Part shown: positions 1 to 7,080 of the stretch, piece by piece | Layout of the letters: the number at the start of each line of letters is the position of its first letter | How positions within the stretch are numbered: position 1 is the stretch's first letter | NCBI GenBank assembly: GCA_031274845.1 | Contig: JAISPN010000194.1 | Location: 1-14,799 of the forward strand | Reading direction: 5' to 3' | Length of the DNA: 14,799 nt | Source of the DNA: Acidobacteriaceae bacterium | GTDB taxonomy: Bacteria; Acidobacteriota; Vicinamibacteria; Vicinamibacterales; CAVVIG01 | Program-made: the position numbers and the translations under genes | Notes under the pieces: generated by a model | What the model was told of the DNA's origin: nothing | The model's input: the letters and a program-made list of their open reading frames with translations, nothing else | Databases searched by the model: none

Positions 1-1
1 C

Positions 2-1258
2 GAAGGGCTCGCGCCCGATGGCGGGCTGTATGTGCCCGAGCAGATCGAACCGTGGCAAGCGGGGGAGCTCGCGCGTCTTGGCAACCGGACGCTGACCGAG
101 ATTGCCTATCGCGCGCTCCGTCCCTACACACGTCCGGAGCTCGACGCAACCACGTGTGAAGCGGTCGTTGCCGCCGCGCTCAACTTTCCGATTCCACTGG
201 TTGAAGTGGAGCCGGGCATCTTCGCGCTCGAACTGTTCCACGGTCCCACGCTGGCGTTCAAGGACGTCGGCGCGCGAACGATGGCGCGGCTACTGGCGTC
301 GCTTGATAGCGGCGAACAACCGCTCACGGTGTTGGCGGCGACTTCTGGCGATACCGGCAGCGCCGTCGCGCACGCCTTCCACGGCGTGCCGCACACGCGC
401 GTGGTCGTCCTCTATCCCGAAGGACGTGTCAGCCCGACGCAGGAAGCGCAGTTGACGATGTTCAACTCGGAGAACGGGAACGTGCGCGCGTACGCCGTGG
501 CCGGCAGCTTCGACGATTGCCATCGTCTGACGAAGGATGCGTTCGCGAATCACGATCTCCGCCAGCGCGTGCGGTTGACCTCGGCCAACTCGGTGAATAT
601 GGGGCGTCTGCTGCCGCAGATGGTCTATTACTTTCACGCCGTCGCCGAGGTGATGCGGCATACCGCCTCTGTTCCTGACATCGTCATCTGCACGCCGAGC
701 GGTAACTTCGGCAACCTGACGGCGGGACTTTTTGCCAAGCGTGCCGGGCTGCCGATTACGAAGTTCATCGCGGCCACCAACGCCAACGACGTCGTGCCTG
801 AGTACCTCGACAGCGGCCAGTTCACGCCGCGTCCTTCAGTGCAGACGATTGCAAACGCGATGGATGTCGGTAACCCGAGCAACTTCGAGCGGATGCTCTG
901 GCTGTACCACCACGATCGTGACGCGATGCGCGGCGATATCGTCGGCAGCCGTCACAGCGAAGACGACGTGCGCGCGACAATTCGGCAGGTGTTCGACGAG
1001 CGTGGCTATCTGCTTGATCCGCACAGCGCGATCGGCTACGCGGGCTTGCGGCAGTATCTGCGGCAGAGCGAGGGGGCTGGCCGCGTTGGAATCTTCCTCG
1101 CGACCGCGCACCCGGCCAAGTTCGGGGAAATCGTCGAGCCGATTCTTGGCCGCGCCATCGAGACGCCGGCGCCGCTTGCCGACGCGCTGGCGCGTCCGCG
1201 TCACGTGCTGAAGATCAACGCGACGTTTGATGCCGTCGCGCGGACACTGTATTCGTGA
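2..1258 (+). CDS. thrC: Threonine synthase (5' end outside the window)
   Basis: Threonine synthase is a PLP enzyme that converts O-phosphohomoserine to threonine in the cytoplasm, the last step of threonine synthesis. The visible 418 residues open in mid-gene with LAPDGGLYVPE, a typical N-terminal ThrC motif. The PLP-lysine motif HGPTLAFKD has its Lys near visible residue 87. Next come ATSGDTGSAVAHAF, then SANSVNMGRLLPQ and the phosphate-binding CTPSGNFGNLTAG; this is the E. coli-type ThrC pattern. By comparison with E. coli ThrC (active-site Lys107), about 20 residues are missing upstream. GTG at 32 is an internal Val codon, not a start. The gene ends 15 bases before the next ORF and may head a transcript. 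No damage is visible. The identification is firm. Confidence 0.96.
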   Translation, partial: EGLAPDGGLYVPEQIEPWQAGELARLGNRTLTEIAYRALRPYTRPELDATTCEAVVAAALNFPIPLVEVEPGIFALELFHGPTLAFKDVGARTMARLLASLDSGEQPLTVLAATSGDTGSAVAHAFHGVPHTRVVVLYPEGRVSPTQEAQLTMFNSENGNVRAYAVAGSFDDCHRLTKDAFANHDLRQRVRLTSANSVNMGRLLPQMVYYFHAVAEVMRHTASVPDIVICTPSGNFGNLTAGLFAKRAGLPITKFIAATNANDVVPEYLDSGQFTPRPSVQTIANAMDVGNPSNFERMLWLYHHDRDAMRGDIVGSRHSEDDVRATIRQVFDERGYLLDPHSAIGYAGLRQYLRQSEGAGRVGIFLATAHPAKFGEIVEPILGRAIETPAPLADALARPRHVLKINATFDAVARTLYS

Positions 1259-1273
1259 CGTCGGCATCCGCCG

Positions 1274-1522
1274 ATGTATCGCTATAAACCGAGCGTCCTT
1301 CTCGACCTCGCGCGGCACGGTGTCAATCCGTTGCCGCACACGCCGCCATCACTCGTGCGCGAGTATGTGCGCGAGCTGTACAAATACGAGATCCGCGTGC
1401 TGCGAAGCCGTATGATCGCCGGCATGTTTCCGAAGGCCGAGTACGCGACCCGCGTGGATGCGCTTCGCCGCGCCTATCCGGTGCTCGCGTTGCAGCCACA
1501 CCAGTTTGTGGATGGGGCGTGA
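1274..1522 (+). CDS. Small conserved-looking hypothetical protein, 82 aa
   Basis: I do not recognise the family. The protein is 82 residues, basic, without a signal peptide or membrane segment. A helical, Arg/Tyr-rich middle carries the motif REYVRELYKYEIRVLRSRM, followed by MFPKAEYATRVDALRRAYP. The spacing of hydrophobic and charged residues looks like a small helical bundle. The ATG lies 15 bases after thrC, and the stop lies 9 bases before the sigma-factor start, so it sits tightly inside a likely transcript. Coding bias (G/C at third positions) matches its neighbours, which supports a real gene. It could be an accessory of the sigma/kinase pair or merely a neighbour; the sequence does not decide. 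Confidence 0.7.
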   Translation: MYRYKPSVLLDLARHGVNPLPHTPPSLVREYVRELYKYEIRVLRSRMIAGMFPKAEYATRVDALRRAYPVLALQPHQFVDGA

Positions 1523-1526
1523 GAGG
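1521..1526 (+). promoter_or_regulatory. Ribosome binding site of the sigma factor gene
   Basis: GAGAGG lies 5 bases before the GTG at 1532. It decides for the GTG start, which no ATG nearby in this frame could replace without removing region 2 residues. It overlaps the last codon region of the 82-aa gene. Confidence 0.55.
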
Positions 1527-1531
1527 TTGGA

Positions 1532-2041
1532 GTGCTTACGCCGCCGGAACAGTTGACGGCCGTCTACGATGAACTCCGGCGTCTCGCGGCCGCGTACATG
1601 CGCCGCGAGCGGCCAGGACAGACGATTCAGGCGACCGCGCTCGTCCACGAAGCGTATCTGCGTCTGGCGGCCGCCGATGTGCGCTGGAACGATCGCCAGC
1701 ACTTCATCGGCGTTGCCGCCCGTTCGATGCGTCAGATTCTCGTCGACCGGGCTCGTGCGCGTGGCGCGCAGAAGCGTTGGGCCGGCCTCGATCGGGTCTC
1801 GCTCACCGAATCGTTGGTGCGCGCCAGCGACGAGGAGGCGATGCTGCCGGCGCTGGACGAGGCGCTGACGCGGCTTGAAGCGCTCGACCAAGAGCAGGCG
1901 CGGATTGTCGAGCTCAGATATTTCATGGGGATGAGCGTCGAGGAGGCGGCTCTGGCGATCGGCATCTCGCCAGCGACGCTGAAGCGCCGCTGGGCGATGG
2001 CGCGTGCGTGGTTGCTCCGGGAACTGAGCGAGACCGTGTGA
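1532..2041 (+). CDS. ECF-family RNA polymerase sigma factor
   Basis: This 169-aa protein is an extracytoplasmic-function sigma factor of the kinase-associated kind (TIGR02999-like, by my recognition). Region 2 runs from about residue 8 to 75, with ATALVHEAYLRLA (34-46) and FIGVAARSMRQILVDRARAR (58-77). Region 4 covers about 112-165, with LRYFMGMSVEEAALAIGIS as helix-turn-helix. It would direct RNA polymerase to a specific set of promoters. Translation starts at a GTG with a GAGAGG ribosome site at 1521-1526. The stop TGA shares one base with the ATG of the kinase gene (TGATG), implying translational coupling. No anti-sigma factor is adjacent; the coupled kinase is the likely regulator, as known for several sigma groups in Acidobacteria and Planctomycetes. 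Its target genes are unknown. Confidence 0.93.
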   Translation: MLTPPEQLTAVYDELRRLAAAYMRRERPGQTIQATALVHEAYLRLAAADVRWNDRQHFIGVAARSMRQILVDRARARGAQKRWAGLDRVSLTESLVRASDEEAMLPALDEALTRLEALDQEQARIVELRYFMGMSVEEAALAIGISPATLKRRWAMARAWLLRELSETV

Positions 2042-3522
2042 TGACGGCCGACGAGTACAGACGCGCGCGCGATCTCTTCGAGCAGGCGCTCGACGCCGAT
2101 GAGCCAGCCGCGTTGAGTGGGTTGGAGGCGCCGTCGCGGGAATCGCCGCAGGTCGTGGCCGAAGTGCGGGCGTTGCTCGCGCACCATGCACGCGCGGGCG
2201 ACTTCATGCGCGCGCCTCTGGCCAATCCGGTGCAGGCGCTGGCGGACGGGCCAGCCACGTATCTGCCAGGTACGACGCTTGGCACGTATGTCATCGAGCG
2301 AGAGATCGCGCGCGGTGGCATGGGGTGCGTGTATCTCGCCATCGATCAGCGTCTCGGACGGAAGGTCGCCATCAAGACGCTTCCAGCCACGATGACGACG
2401 AGCGCGGCGCAGCGCGAGCGGCTCCGCCGAGAGGCGCGCGCGGCGGCGGCGCTGACGCATCCTGGCATCTGCACCGTCTACGCGCTCGAAGAGCTTGGCG
2501 AGGCGGTCTTCATCGTCACGGAATATATCGAGGGGCGTACGCTGCGCGACGAGATCGAGGCTGGCGTGCCCGACATGCGTACGCTACGCGCGACAGCACT
2601 GGAACTGGCCGCGGCGATGGCGAGCGCGCACGATCACGGGATTACGCATCGGGATCTCAAGCCTGAAAACATCATGCGCACGACGAGCGGTGCGCTGAAG
2701 GTGCTCGACTTCGGTCTTGCGCTCACTGAGGCTGACGTGGACGCGGCGCCGCTGACGCGGATGACGCTGCCGGGCGCGTTTATTGGTACGCCCGGCTACA
2801 TGGCGCCCGAGCAACTGACAGGTGGACCGATCGATGCGCGGACCGATCTGTTCGCCCTGGGCATCGTGCTCTACGAATATGCGACCGGGCACCATCCGTT
2901 CGAGGCGAGCCATCCGCTCGTGCAGACGGCGCGGATCCTCGACGTCTCGCCGGAACCTGTGGAATCGCGGCGTCCGGAGATCCCCGCTGACATCGCCGCG
3001 GTGATCGGGCAGGCCTTGCAAAAAGATCCGCATCGCCGCGCGATGAGCGCGCGGGAGCTCGTCGAGGCGCTGTCGTCCTCGCCGGAGACGCACGCCGCCC
3101 TATCGCGTCCATCCGCGCCGCGCGGCGTGTCGACCTGGTGGCGCACGCATCAACTGGTGACGATTGGCATGTACATGGTCGGCGTCATCGCGATGTGGTT
3201 CATCAAGGAGTGGATCGGCGGCGAGGCCGAGCCGCTATTTTTCGTGGCGGGCATCGCGGCAACCGTGGCGGGCGTATTTCGCGGCCACCTGCTGTTTACG
3301 GAGCGCTGGAATCGCGCGTCGTTTGACGTCGAACGCCGGCGCAGCGCGCCGGTGACGATCGGCGTCGACATCACGCTGGGCCTCATCCTGCTGTTCGAAG
3401 GCCTGCGGCTGACGTCGACGCGCGCGGTGGCCGCGGTTGTCGCGATGGCGCTTGGCGCCGGGATGATTCTGGCGCGCCTGCTGCTCGAACGATCGACGAC
3501 GAAGGCGGCGTTTGGCGAATGA
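2041..3522 (+). CDS. Membrane-anchored Ser/Thr protein kinase
   Basis: This is a 493-aa Hanks-type kinase. Residues 1-66 form the helical N-terminal region usual in Acidobacterial kinases (RRARDLFEQAL, EVRALLAHH). The kinase domain covers about 81-345: glycine loop IARGGMGCVYLA (89-100), ATP-binding Lys112 in VAIKTL, alpha-C Glu131, catalytic HRDLKPEN (Asp205), DFG 223-225 and GTPGYMAPEQ 249-258. All catalytic residues are present, so it should be active. After a short linker come four predicted membrane helices (about 371-389, 398-419, 439-456, 462-481). These replace the TPR, WD40 or PASTA tails common in such kinases, and the kinase domain should face the cytoplasm. I chose ATG 2041, which overlaps the sigma factor stop, over an in-frame GTG at 2008 inside the sigma gene. 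Likely it phosphorylates the coupled sigma factor or its partners; that is inference. Confidence 0.93.
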   Translation: MTADEYRRARDLFEQALDADEPAALSGLEAPSRESPQVVAEVRALLAHHARAGDFMRAPLANPVQALADGPATYLPGTTLGTYVIEREIARGGMGCVYLAIDQRLGRKVAIKTLPATMTTSAAQRERLRREARAAAALTHPGICTVYALEELGEAVFIVTEYIEGRTLRDEIEAGVPDMRTLRATALELAAAMASAHDHGITHRDLKPENIMRTTSGALKVLDFGLALTEADVDAAPLTRMTLPGAFIGTPGYMAPEQLTGGPIDARTDLFALGIVLYEYATGHHPFEASHPLVQTARILDVSPEPVESRRPEIPADIAAVIGQALQKDPHRRAMSARELVEALSSSPETHAALSRPSAPRGVSTWWRTHQLVTIGMYMVGVIAMWFIKEWIGGEAEPLFFVAGIAATVAGVFRGHLLFTERWNRASFDVERRRSAPVTIGVDITLGLILLFEGLRLTSTRAVAAVVAMALGAGMILARLLLERSTTKAAFGE

Positions 3523-3527
3523 TTCTG

Positions 3528-3533
3528 TACAAT
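3528..3533 (+). promoter_or_regulatory. Candidate -10 box before the FKBP gene
   Basis: TACAAT matches the -10 consensus in five of six positions and lies 11 bases before the ATG at 3545, so a transcript from it would have a leader of about 5 bases. There is no visible Shine-Dalgarno site and no convincing -35 box. It is a weak candidate. Confidence 0.3.
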
Positions 3534-3544
3534 CGATACCCTGT

Positions 3545-4021
3545 ATGAAGACATCCTTTTTGAGCGTCATGATTCTCGCGGCCGCGCTTGCAAGCGCGTG
3601 CGGCAGCGATTCGTCCACCTCGACCTCTTCGGCGCCTGGCGCCACGAGCGCGGAGTCCACCGGCATGAGCAACATTACCGAACTGCAGAAGAACGACACG
3701 AAGGTGGGCGAGGGGGCCGAGGCGGCGAGCGGCAAGATGGTCACCGTGCACTACACCGGCTGGCTGTACGACGCCAGCAAGCCGGATCACAAAGGCGCCA
3801 AGTTCGATAGCTCGCGCGACCGGAACGAACCGTTCGACTTTCCGCTCGGCTCGGGCATGGTGATTCCGGGATGGGATCTGGGCGTGGCCGGCATGAAGGT
3901 CGGCGGTCAGCGGACGCTCGTCATTCCACCCGCGCTCGGCTACGGCGCGCAAGGCGCTGGCGGCGTCATCCCGCCGAATGCGACGCTGGTGTTCGACGTC
4001 GAACTCCTCGGCGTGAAATAA
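3545..4021 (+). CDS. FKBP-type peptidyl-prolyl isomerase, lipoprotein
   Basis: The 158-aa protein catalyses cis-trans isomerisation of Xaa-Pro bonds and should act outside the inner membrane as a folding catalyst. Residues 1-18 are a lipoprotein signal with lipobox LASA followed by Cys19. A Ser/Thr-rich linker (20-43) precedes one FKBP domain (about 44-158). The FKBP12 active-site residues are all recognisable: Tyr70 in HYTG, Phe87-Asp88 in KFDSS, Phe97 and Phe99, Val106-Ile107, Trp110 in PGWD, Tyr133 in LGYG, Ile142 and Phe150. I use ATG 3545, because the in-frame TTG at 3512 lies inside the kinase gene and would spoil the signal peptide. The gene starts 22 bases after the kinase. No defects are visible. 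Confidence 0.95.
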   Translation: MKTSFLSVMILAAALASACGSDSSTSTSSAPGATSAESTGMSNITELQKNDTKVGEGAEAASGKMVTVHYTGWLYDASKPDHKGAKFDSSRDRNEPFDFPLGSGMVIPGWDLGVAGMKVGGQRTLVIPPALGYGAQGAGGVIPPNATLVFDVELLGVK

Positions 4022-4055
4022 CACCACGGCGACCTGGCCTCCCTCCGTCGTCTCG

Positions 4056-5291
4056 CTGCAGCACCGGAACTTCCGGCTGCTGTGGATTGGTCTGATTCTG
4101 TCGTTTACCGGATCGACCATGCAGAGTGCCGCGCTCCTCTGGCACGTGTCGCTGCTGGTGTCTGAGGACCACAAGGCGATCGCGCTTGGCGCTGTCGGCC
4201 TGACGCGCGTCGTGCCGGTGGTGCTCTTCTCGATGGTCAGTGGCGTCGTCGCCGATGCGCTCGACAGGCGGCGCGTGCTGTTTTTTACGCAAACCGCCGC
4301 CGCGCTCGTCGCCATCGGCCTCACGCTATTGGCCCATACCGGGTCCACGCGGCTGTGGCCGATCTACGCGCTCGGCGCGTTTGGCGCGGCGGTCAGCGCC
4401 TTCGACTTGCCGGCGCGTCAGGCGTTTCTTCCGATGCTCGTCGGCCGCACGCACCTTGCGAACGCAATCACGCTCAACATGATTGCGTTTCAGACCGCAT
4501 CGGTCGCGGGCCCGGCACTCGCCGGATTCGTCATCGCCGCGGGAGGCGTGGCGCCCGCGTATTTCCTGAATGCGTTGTCGTTCGGGTTTGTCATCGTGGC
4601 GTTGACGCTCATGCGCGACATTCCGGCGCCTGCGCCCTCGGACGACGAGGCGCCAAACGAAGTCTCGCTGGCCGCCGCGATGGAAGGGGTGCGATTCGTC
4701 TTCCACTCGCCGCTCATCCGGTCGACGATGCTGCTCGATTTCTTCGCGACGTTTTTCGCGTCGGCAACGGCGCTGTTGCCAATCTTCGCGCAAGACATCC
4801 TGAAGGTTGGTGCGACCGGTTACGGATGGCTGTTTGCCGCGCCCGCGATCGGCGCGTTCGCGACCAGCGTGGCGCTCGCGCCGCTCGTGCGTCACATCCG
4901 GCGTCGCGGCGTGAGTATCGTCTGGGCGGTGCTTGGACATGGCCTCGCGACGATCGTCTTTGGTCTGTCCCGATCGTTCTGGCTCGCGTTCGCGTGTCTC
5001 GTGTGCGTCGGCGCGACAGACACGGTGAGCACCGTGCTCAGGAACATCATCAGAAATTTAATGACGCCCGATCGCTTGCGCGGCCGCATGACGGGTATCA
5101 ACATGGTGTTCTTCCAGGGAGGCCCGCAGCTTGGCGAACTCGAAGCGGGCGGCGTCGCGCAGGTGTATGGCGCGCCGTTCTCAGTGGTGAGCGGCGGCAT
5201 CGGATGCCTGCTCGCCACGCTCTGGATCGCCTCGGCGACACCGTCGCTGCGCCGCTACACGTCGGATCACGAATCGTTGCCTGAGACATAA
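4056..5291 (+). CDS. MFS exporter (EntS-like); start codon unclear
   Basis: This is a major facilitator transporter of the MFS_3/EntS type, about 390-410 aa, probably a proton-driven drug or siderophore exporter. Visible marks are the loop-2/3 motif GVVADALDRRRVL, the TM4 region AFDLPARQAFLPMLV, the ALSFGFVIVALTLM helix, and the family-typical TPDRLRGRMTGINMVFFQGG. There are ten to twelve hydrophobic helices. The first ATG in frame is 4119, but that would cut TM1 in half. The upstream frame reads as genuine MFS N-terminus (LQHRNFRLLWIGLILSFTG) back to about 4056 and stays open to 4017 without ATG, GTG or TTG. I give CTG 4056 as a provisional start. Either a rare start codon is used or a base is wrong. 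The gene follows the FKBP stop closely. Substrate unknown. Confidence 0.85.
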   Translation: MQHRNFRLLWIGLILSFTGSTMQSAALLWHVSLLVSEDHKAIALGAVGLTRVVPVVLFSMVSGVVADALDRRRVLFFTQTAAALVAIGLTLLAHTGSTRLWPIYALGAFGAAVSAFDLPARQAFLPMLVGRTHLANAITLNMIAFQTASVAGPALAGFVIAAGGVAPAYFLNALSFGFVIVALTLMRDIPAPAPSDDEAPNEVSLAAAMEGVRFVFHSPLIRSTMLLDFFATFFASATALLPIFAQDILKVGATGYGWLFAAPAIGAFATSVALAPLVRHIRRRGVSIVWAVLGHGLATIVFGLSRSFWLAFACLVCVGATDTVSTVLRNIIRNLMTPDRLRGRMTGINMVFFQGGPQLGELEAGGVAQVYGAPFSVVSGGIGCLLATLWIASATPSLRRYTSDHESLPET

Positions 5292-5313
5292 CCCGGATCT
5301 TCAATTGGACATC

Positions 5314-6378
5314 ATGACCACCAGCCAGGCGTATTCCCGTCCCGCGCGTTTACTGCAGATCGCCTCGTGGGTGATTGCGGTGGCGTTTGCCGTGTTTCTG
5401 AACATGCTCGGCAGCCTCGTCATTCGCGATCTGAGTTTCGCGCCCAAGGGCGGCCCTCCGGAGTTCAAGCAGTTCATCGACACCGCAACGTTCGCTCCGC
5501 TTGACGCGCAGAGCAAGGCGCTCGAACAGGAACGTCGTGCGCTCGGTGATAAGGCCGGAACCATCGACGTTGGGTTGGAGCGCGCGGAGACCGACTACCG
5601 TCAGGCGCAGGGGGCGCTGCGGAACTGGTTGAGCACGCGCGCCGCGACGGGTGACAGCCGCAACGATTCTGAGTTGCAGGCGCGCACGCGCGATCTCGAC
5701 ACCCTGCAGGCGACGGTCGTCGACTGGCAGCGCCAGCAGAACGAATTAGAGGATCAGCAGCGCGTGCTCGAAACACGCGCGGCTGCCGTGCGCGAGCAGA
5801 TGGGGCAGCTCAATACCGAGGCGGAGGCCCGGTATCAGGTGGCGTCGCGCCATTACCAACTGGTCGTGTTCGGCTGGCGTCTCGCCTTCACCCTGCCGAT
5901 TCTGCTGGCGGCTGTCTGGCTCATCATCCGCAAGCGCAACAGCCGGTACTGGCCTTTTGTGTACGGATTCGGACTCTTTGCGCTCAGTGCGTTCTTCATC
6001 GAGCTGGTACCGTATCTGCCAAATTTCGGTGGCTACGTGCGCGTGCTCGTGGGCATCGCGTTGACGGTCTTTGCGGGGATCTATCTGCTGCGGGCGTTTC
6101 AGCAGTATGCCGAACGGAAGCGCGTCGAGATGCAGCAGAGCCAGAGTCAGCGCGCGCAGTCCATCGTCTACGAGAAAGCCATTAACGCGTATCAGAAGAA
6201 GCTCTGTCCTTCGTGCGACAAACCATGGAATCTCGGCGGCGACCGCGTGTCGTTCTGCATTCACTGCGGTCTGAGGCTGTTTGAAACCTGCGGATGCGGC
6301 GGACGCAATTTCGCGTTCTTCCCGTTCTGCAATCAGTGCGGCAAACCCGTGCAGCACACACCAGGCGACGCGGTGTAA
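5314..6378 (+). CDS. Membrane protein with coiled coil and C-terminal double zinc ribbon
   Basis: I do not recognise a named family. The 354-aa protein has a membrane helix at about 13-38, then a hydrophilic stretch (about 60-180) rich in Glu, Gln, Arg and Leu that reads as a long coiled coil (for example DWQRQQNELEDQQRVLETR). Three membrane helices follow (about 184-205, 213-234, 241-260), then a charged linker. A C-terminal double zinc ribbon has Cys pairs at 298/301, 315/318, 326/328 and 339/342. With four helices, coiled coil outside and zinc ribbons inside the cell is the simplest topology. I prefer ATG 5314 over TTG 5305 in the same frame; neither has a strong ribosome site. It begins 22 bases after the MFS gene. 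The function could be a sensor, scaffold or envelope-stress protein; the sequence does not decide. Confidence 0.85.
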   Translation: MTTSQAYSRPARLLQIASWVIAVAFAVFLNMLGSLVIRDLSFAPKGGPPEFKQFIDTATFAPLDAQSKALEQERRALGDKAGTIDVGLERAETDYRQAQGALRNWLSTRAATGDSRNDSELQARTRDLDTLQATVVDWQRQQNELEDQQRVLETRAAAVREQMGQLNTEAEARYQVASRHYQLVVFGWRLAFTLPILLAAVWLIIRKRNSRYWPFVYGFGLFALSAFFIELVPYLPNFGGYVRVLVGIALTVFAGIYLLRAFQQYAERKRVEMQQSQSQRAQSIVYEKAINAYQKKLCPSCDKPWNLGGDRVSFCIHCGLRLFETCGCGGRNFAFFPFCNQCGKPVQHTPGDAV

Positions 6379-6461
6379 TCGTCACGACGCGCTGAGCTTC
6401 TCCAAGTCAAGCGCGGCTCACGAACGGTCAGCGAATTGGCCTACGCTCGCGAGTCGCAGCC

Positions 6462-6995
6462 ATGACGTTTCTCGCCATCTCCGGAAGTGCGCGGCGCGCC
6501 TCGACCACGACGGCGCTGCTCCGCGCGCTGCAATCAGCCGCGACTCCCGCGCATACGATCACTGTGTTTGATCGAGTTGGTGAATTGCCGATCTTTTCCC
6601 CTGATCGGGAATTGCCGTCGCCGCCAGATTCCGTCGCCGAGCTTGCCAACGCGATCGCGGACGCGGACGGCCTCATCGTGGCCAGCCCTGAATACATCCG
6701 CGCCATCCCTGGTGGATTGAAGAACGCGATCGACTGGCTCCTCTCGTGCGATGCACTAATCGACACACCGATCGTGCTTGCGCATGCCTCCCATCGAGGC
6801 GATGACATGCTAGGCCAACTGCGGCTGGTGCTCGGCACCGTCAGCACGCGATTCAATGAAGCGATGTTTCTGCGCGTGCCGTTGATGAAGAAAACACCGG
6901 AAGAAATCGCCAGGCTCTTGTCGAAGGACGCGTCCCAGACTGAACTCCTCGACTTCCTGACTCGCTTTGCCGCCTATTGCGGGTCCGCTGACTGA
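6462..6995 (+). CDS. NADPH-dependent FMN reductase family protein
   Basis: The 177-aa flavodoxin-like protein belongs to the NADPH-dependent FMN/azo/chromate reductase family, which uses FMN to pass electrons from NAD(P)H to flavin, quinones or metals. The phosphate-binding loop ISGSARRASTTTALL (residues 6-20) and the FMN-contact motif SPEYIRAIPGGLKNAIDWL (about 75-93) are both clear, and the length fits the family. It is cytoplasmic, with no signal peptide. The ATG at 6462 is the only good start; no strong ribosome site is seen. It is separated from the zinc-ribbon gene by 83 bases and converges with the glycosyltransferase gene. The physiological substrate cannot be told from sequence. Confidence 0.9.
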   Translation: MTFLAISGSARRASTTTALLRALQSAATPAHTITVFDRVGELPIFSPDRELPSPPDSVAELANAIADADGLIVASPEYIRAIPGGLKNAIDWLLSCDALIDTPIVLAHASHRGDDMLGQLRLVLGTVSTRFNEAMFLRVPLMKKTPEEIARLLSKDASQTELLDFLTRFAAYCGSAD

Positions 6996-7080
6996 GTATG
7001 CGAGGTCATAGGCAGCAAGCGCATCCCCCGCGCGTGCCACACATATCAGCGCGCATTCGTCCTTGTGGCCTGATGCGAGA

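Noticed and set aside
2008..2040. Upstream GTG start for the kinase
   Set aside because: It lies within the sigma factor gene; ATG 2041 gives the family-typical N-terminus and the usual stop/start overlap.
3383..4348. 321-aa open frame on the - strand
   Set aside because: It spans parts of the kinase, FKBP and MFS genes on the other strand and shows no recognisable motif.
6388..6415. Hairpin CGCGCT/AGCGCG after the zinc-ribbon gene as a terminator
   Set aside because: The stem is 6 bp with a 16-base loop and no T-run follows; it is not convincing as a terminator.
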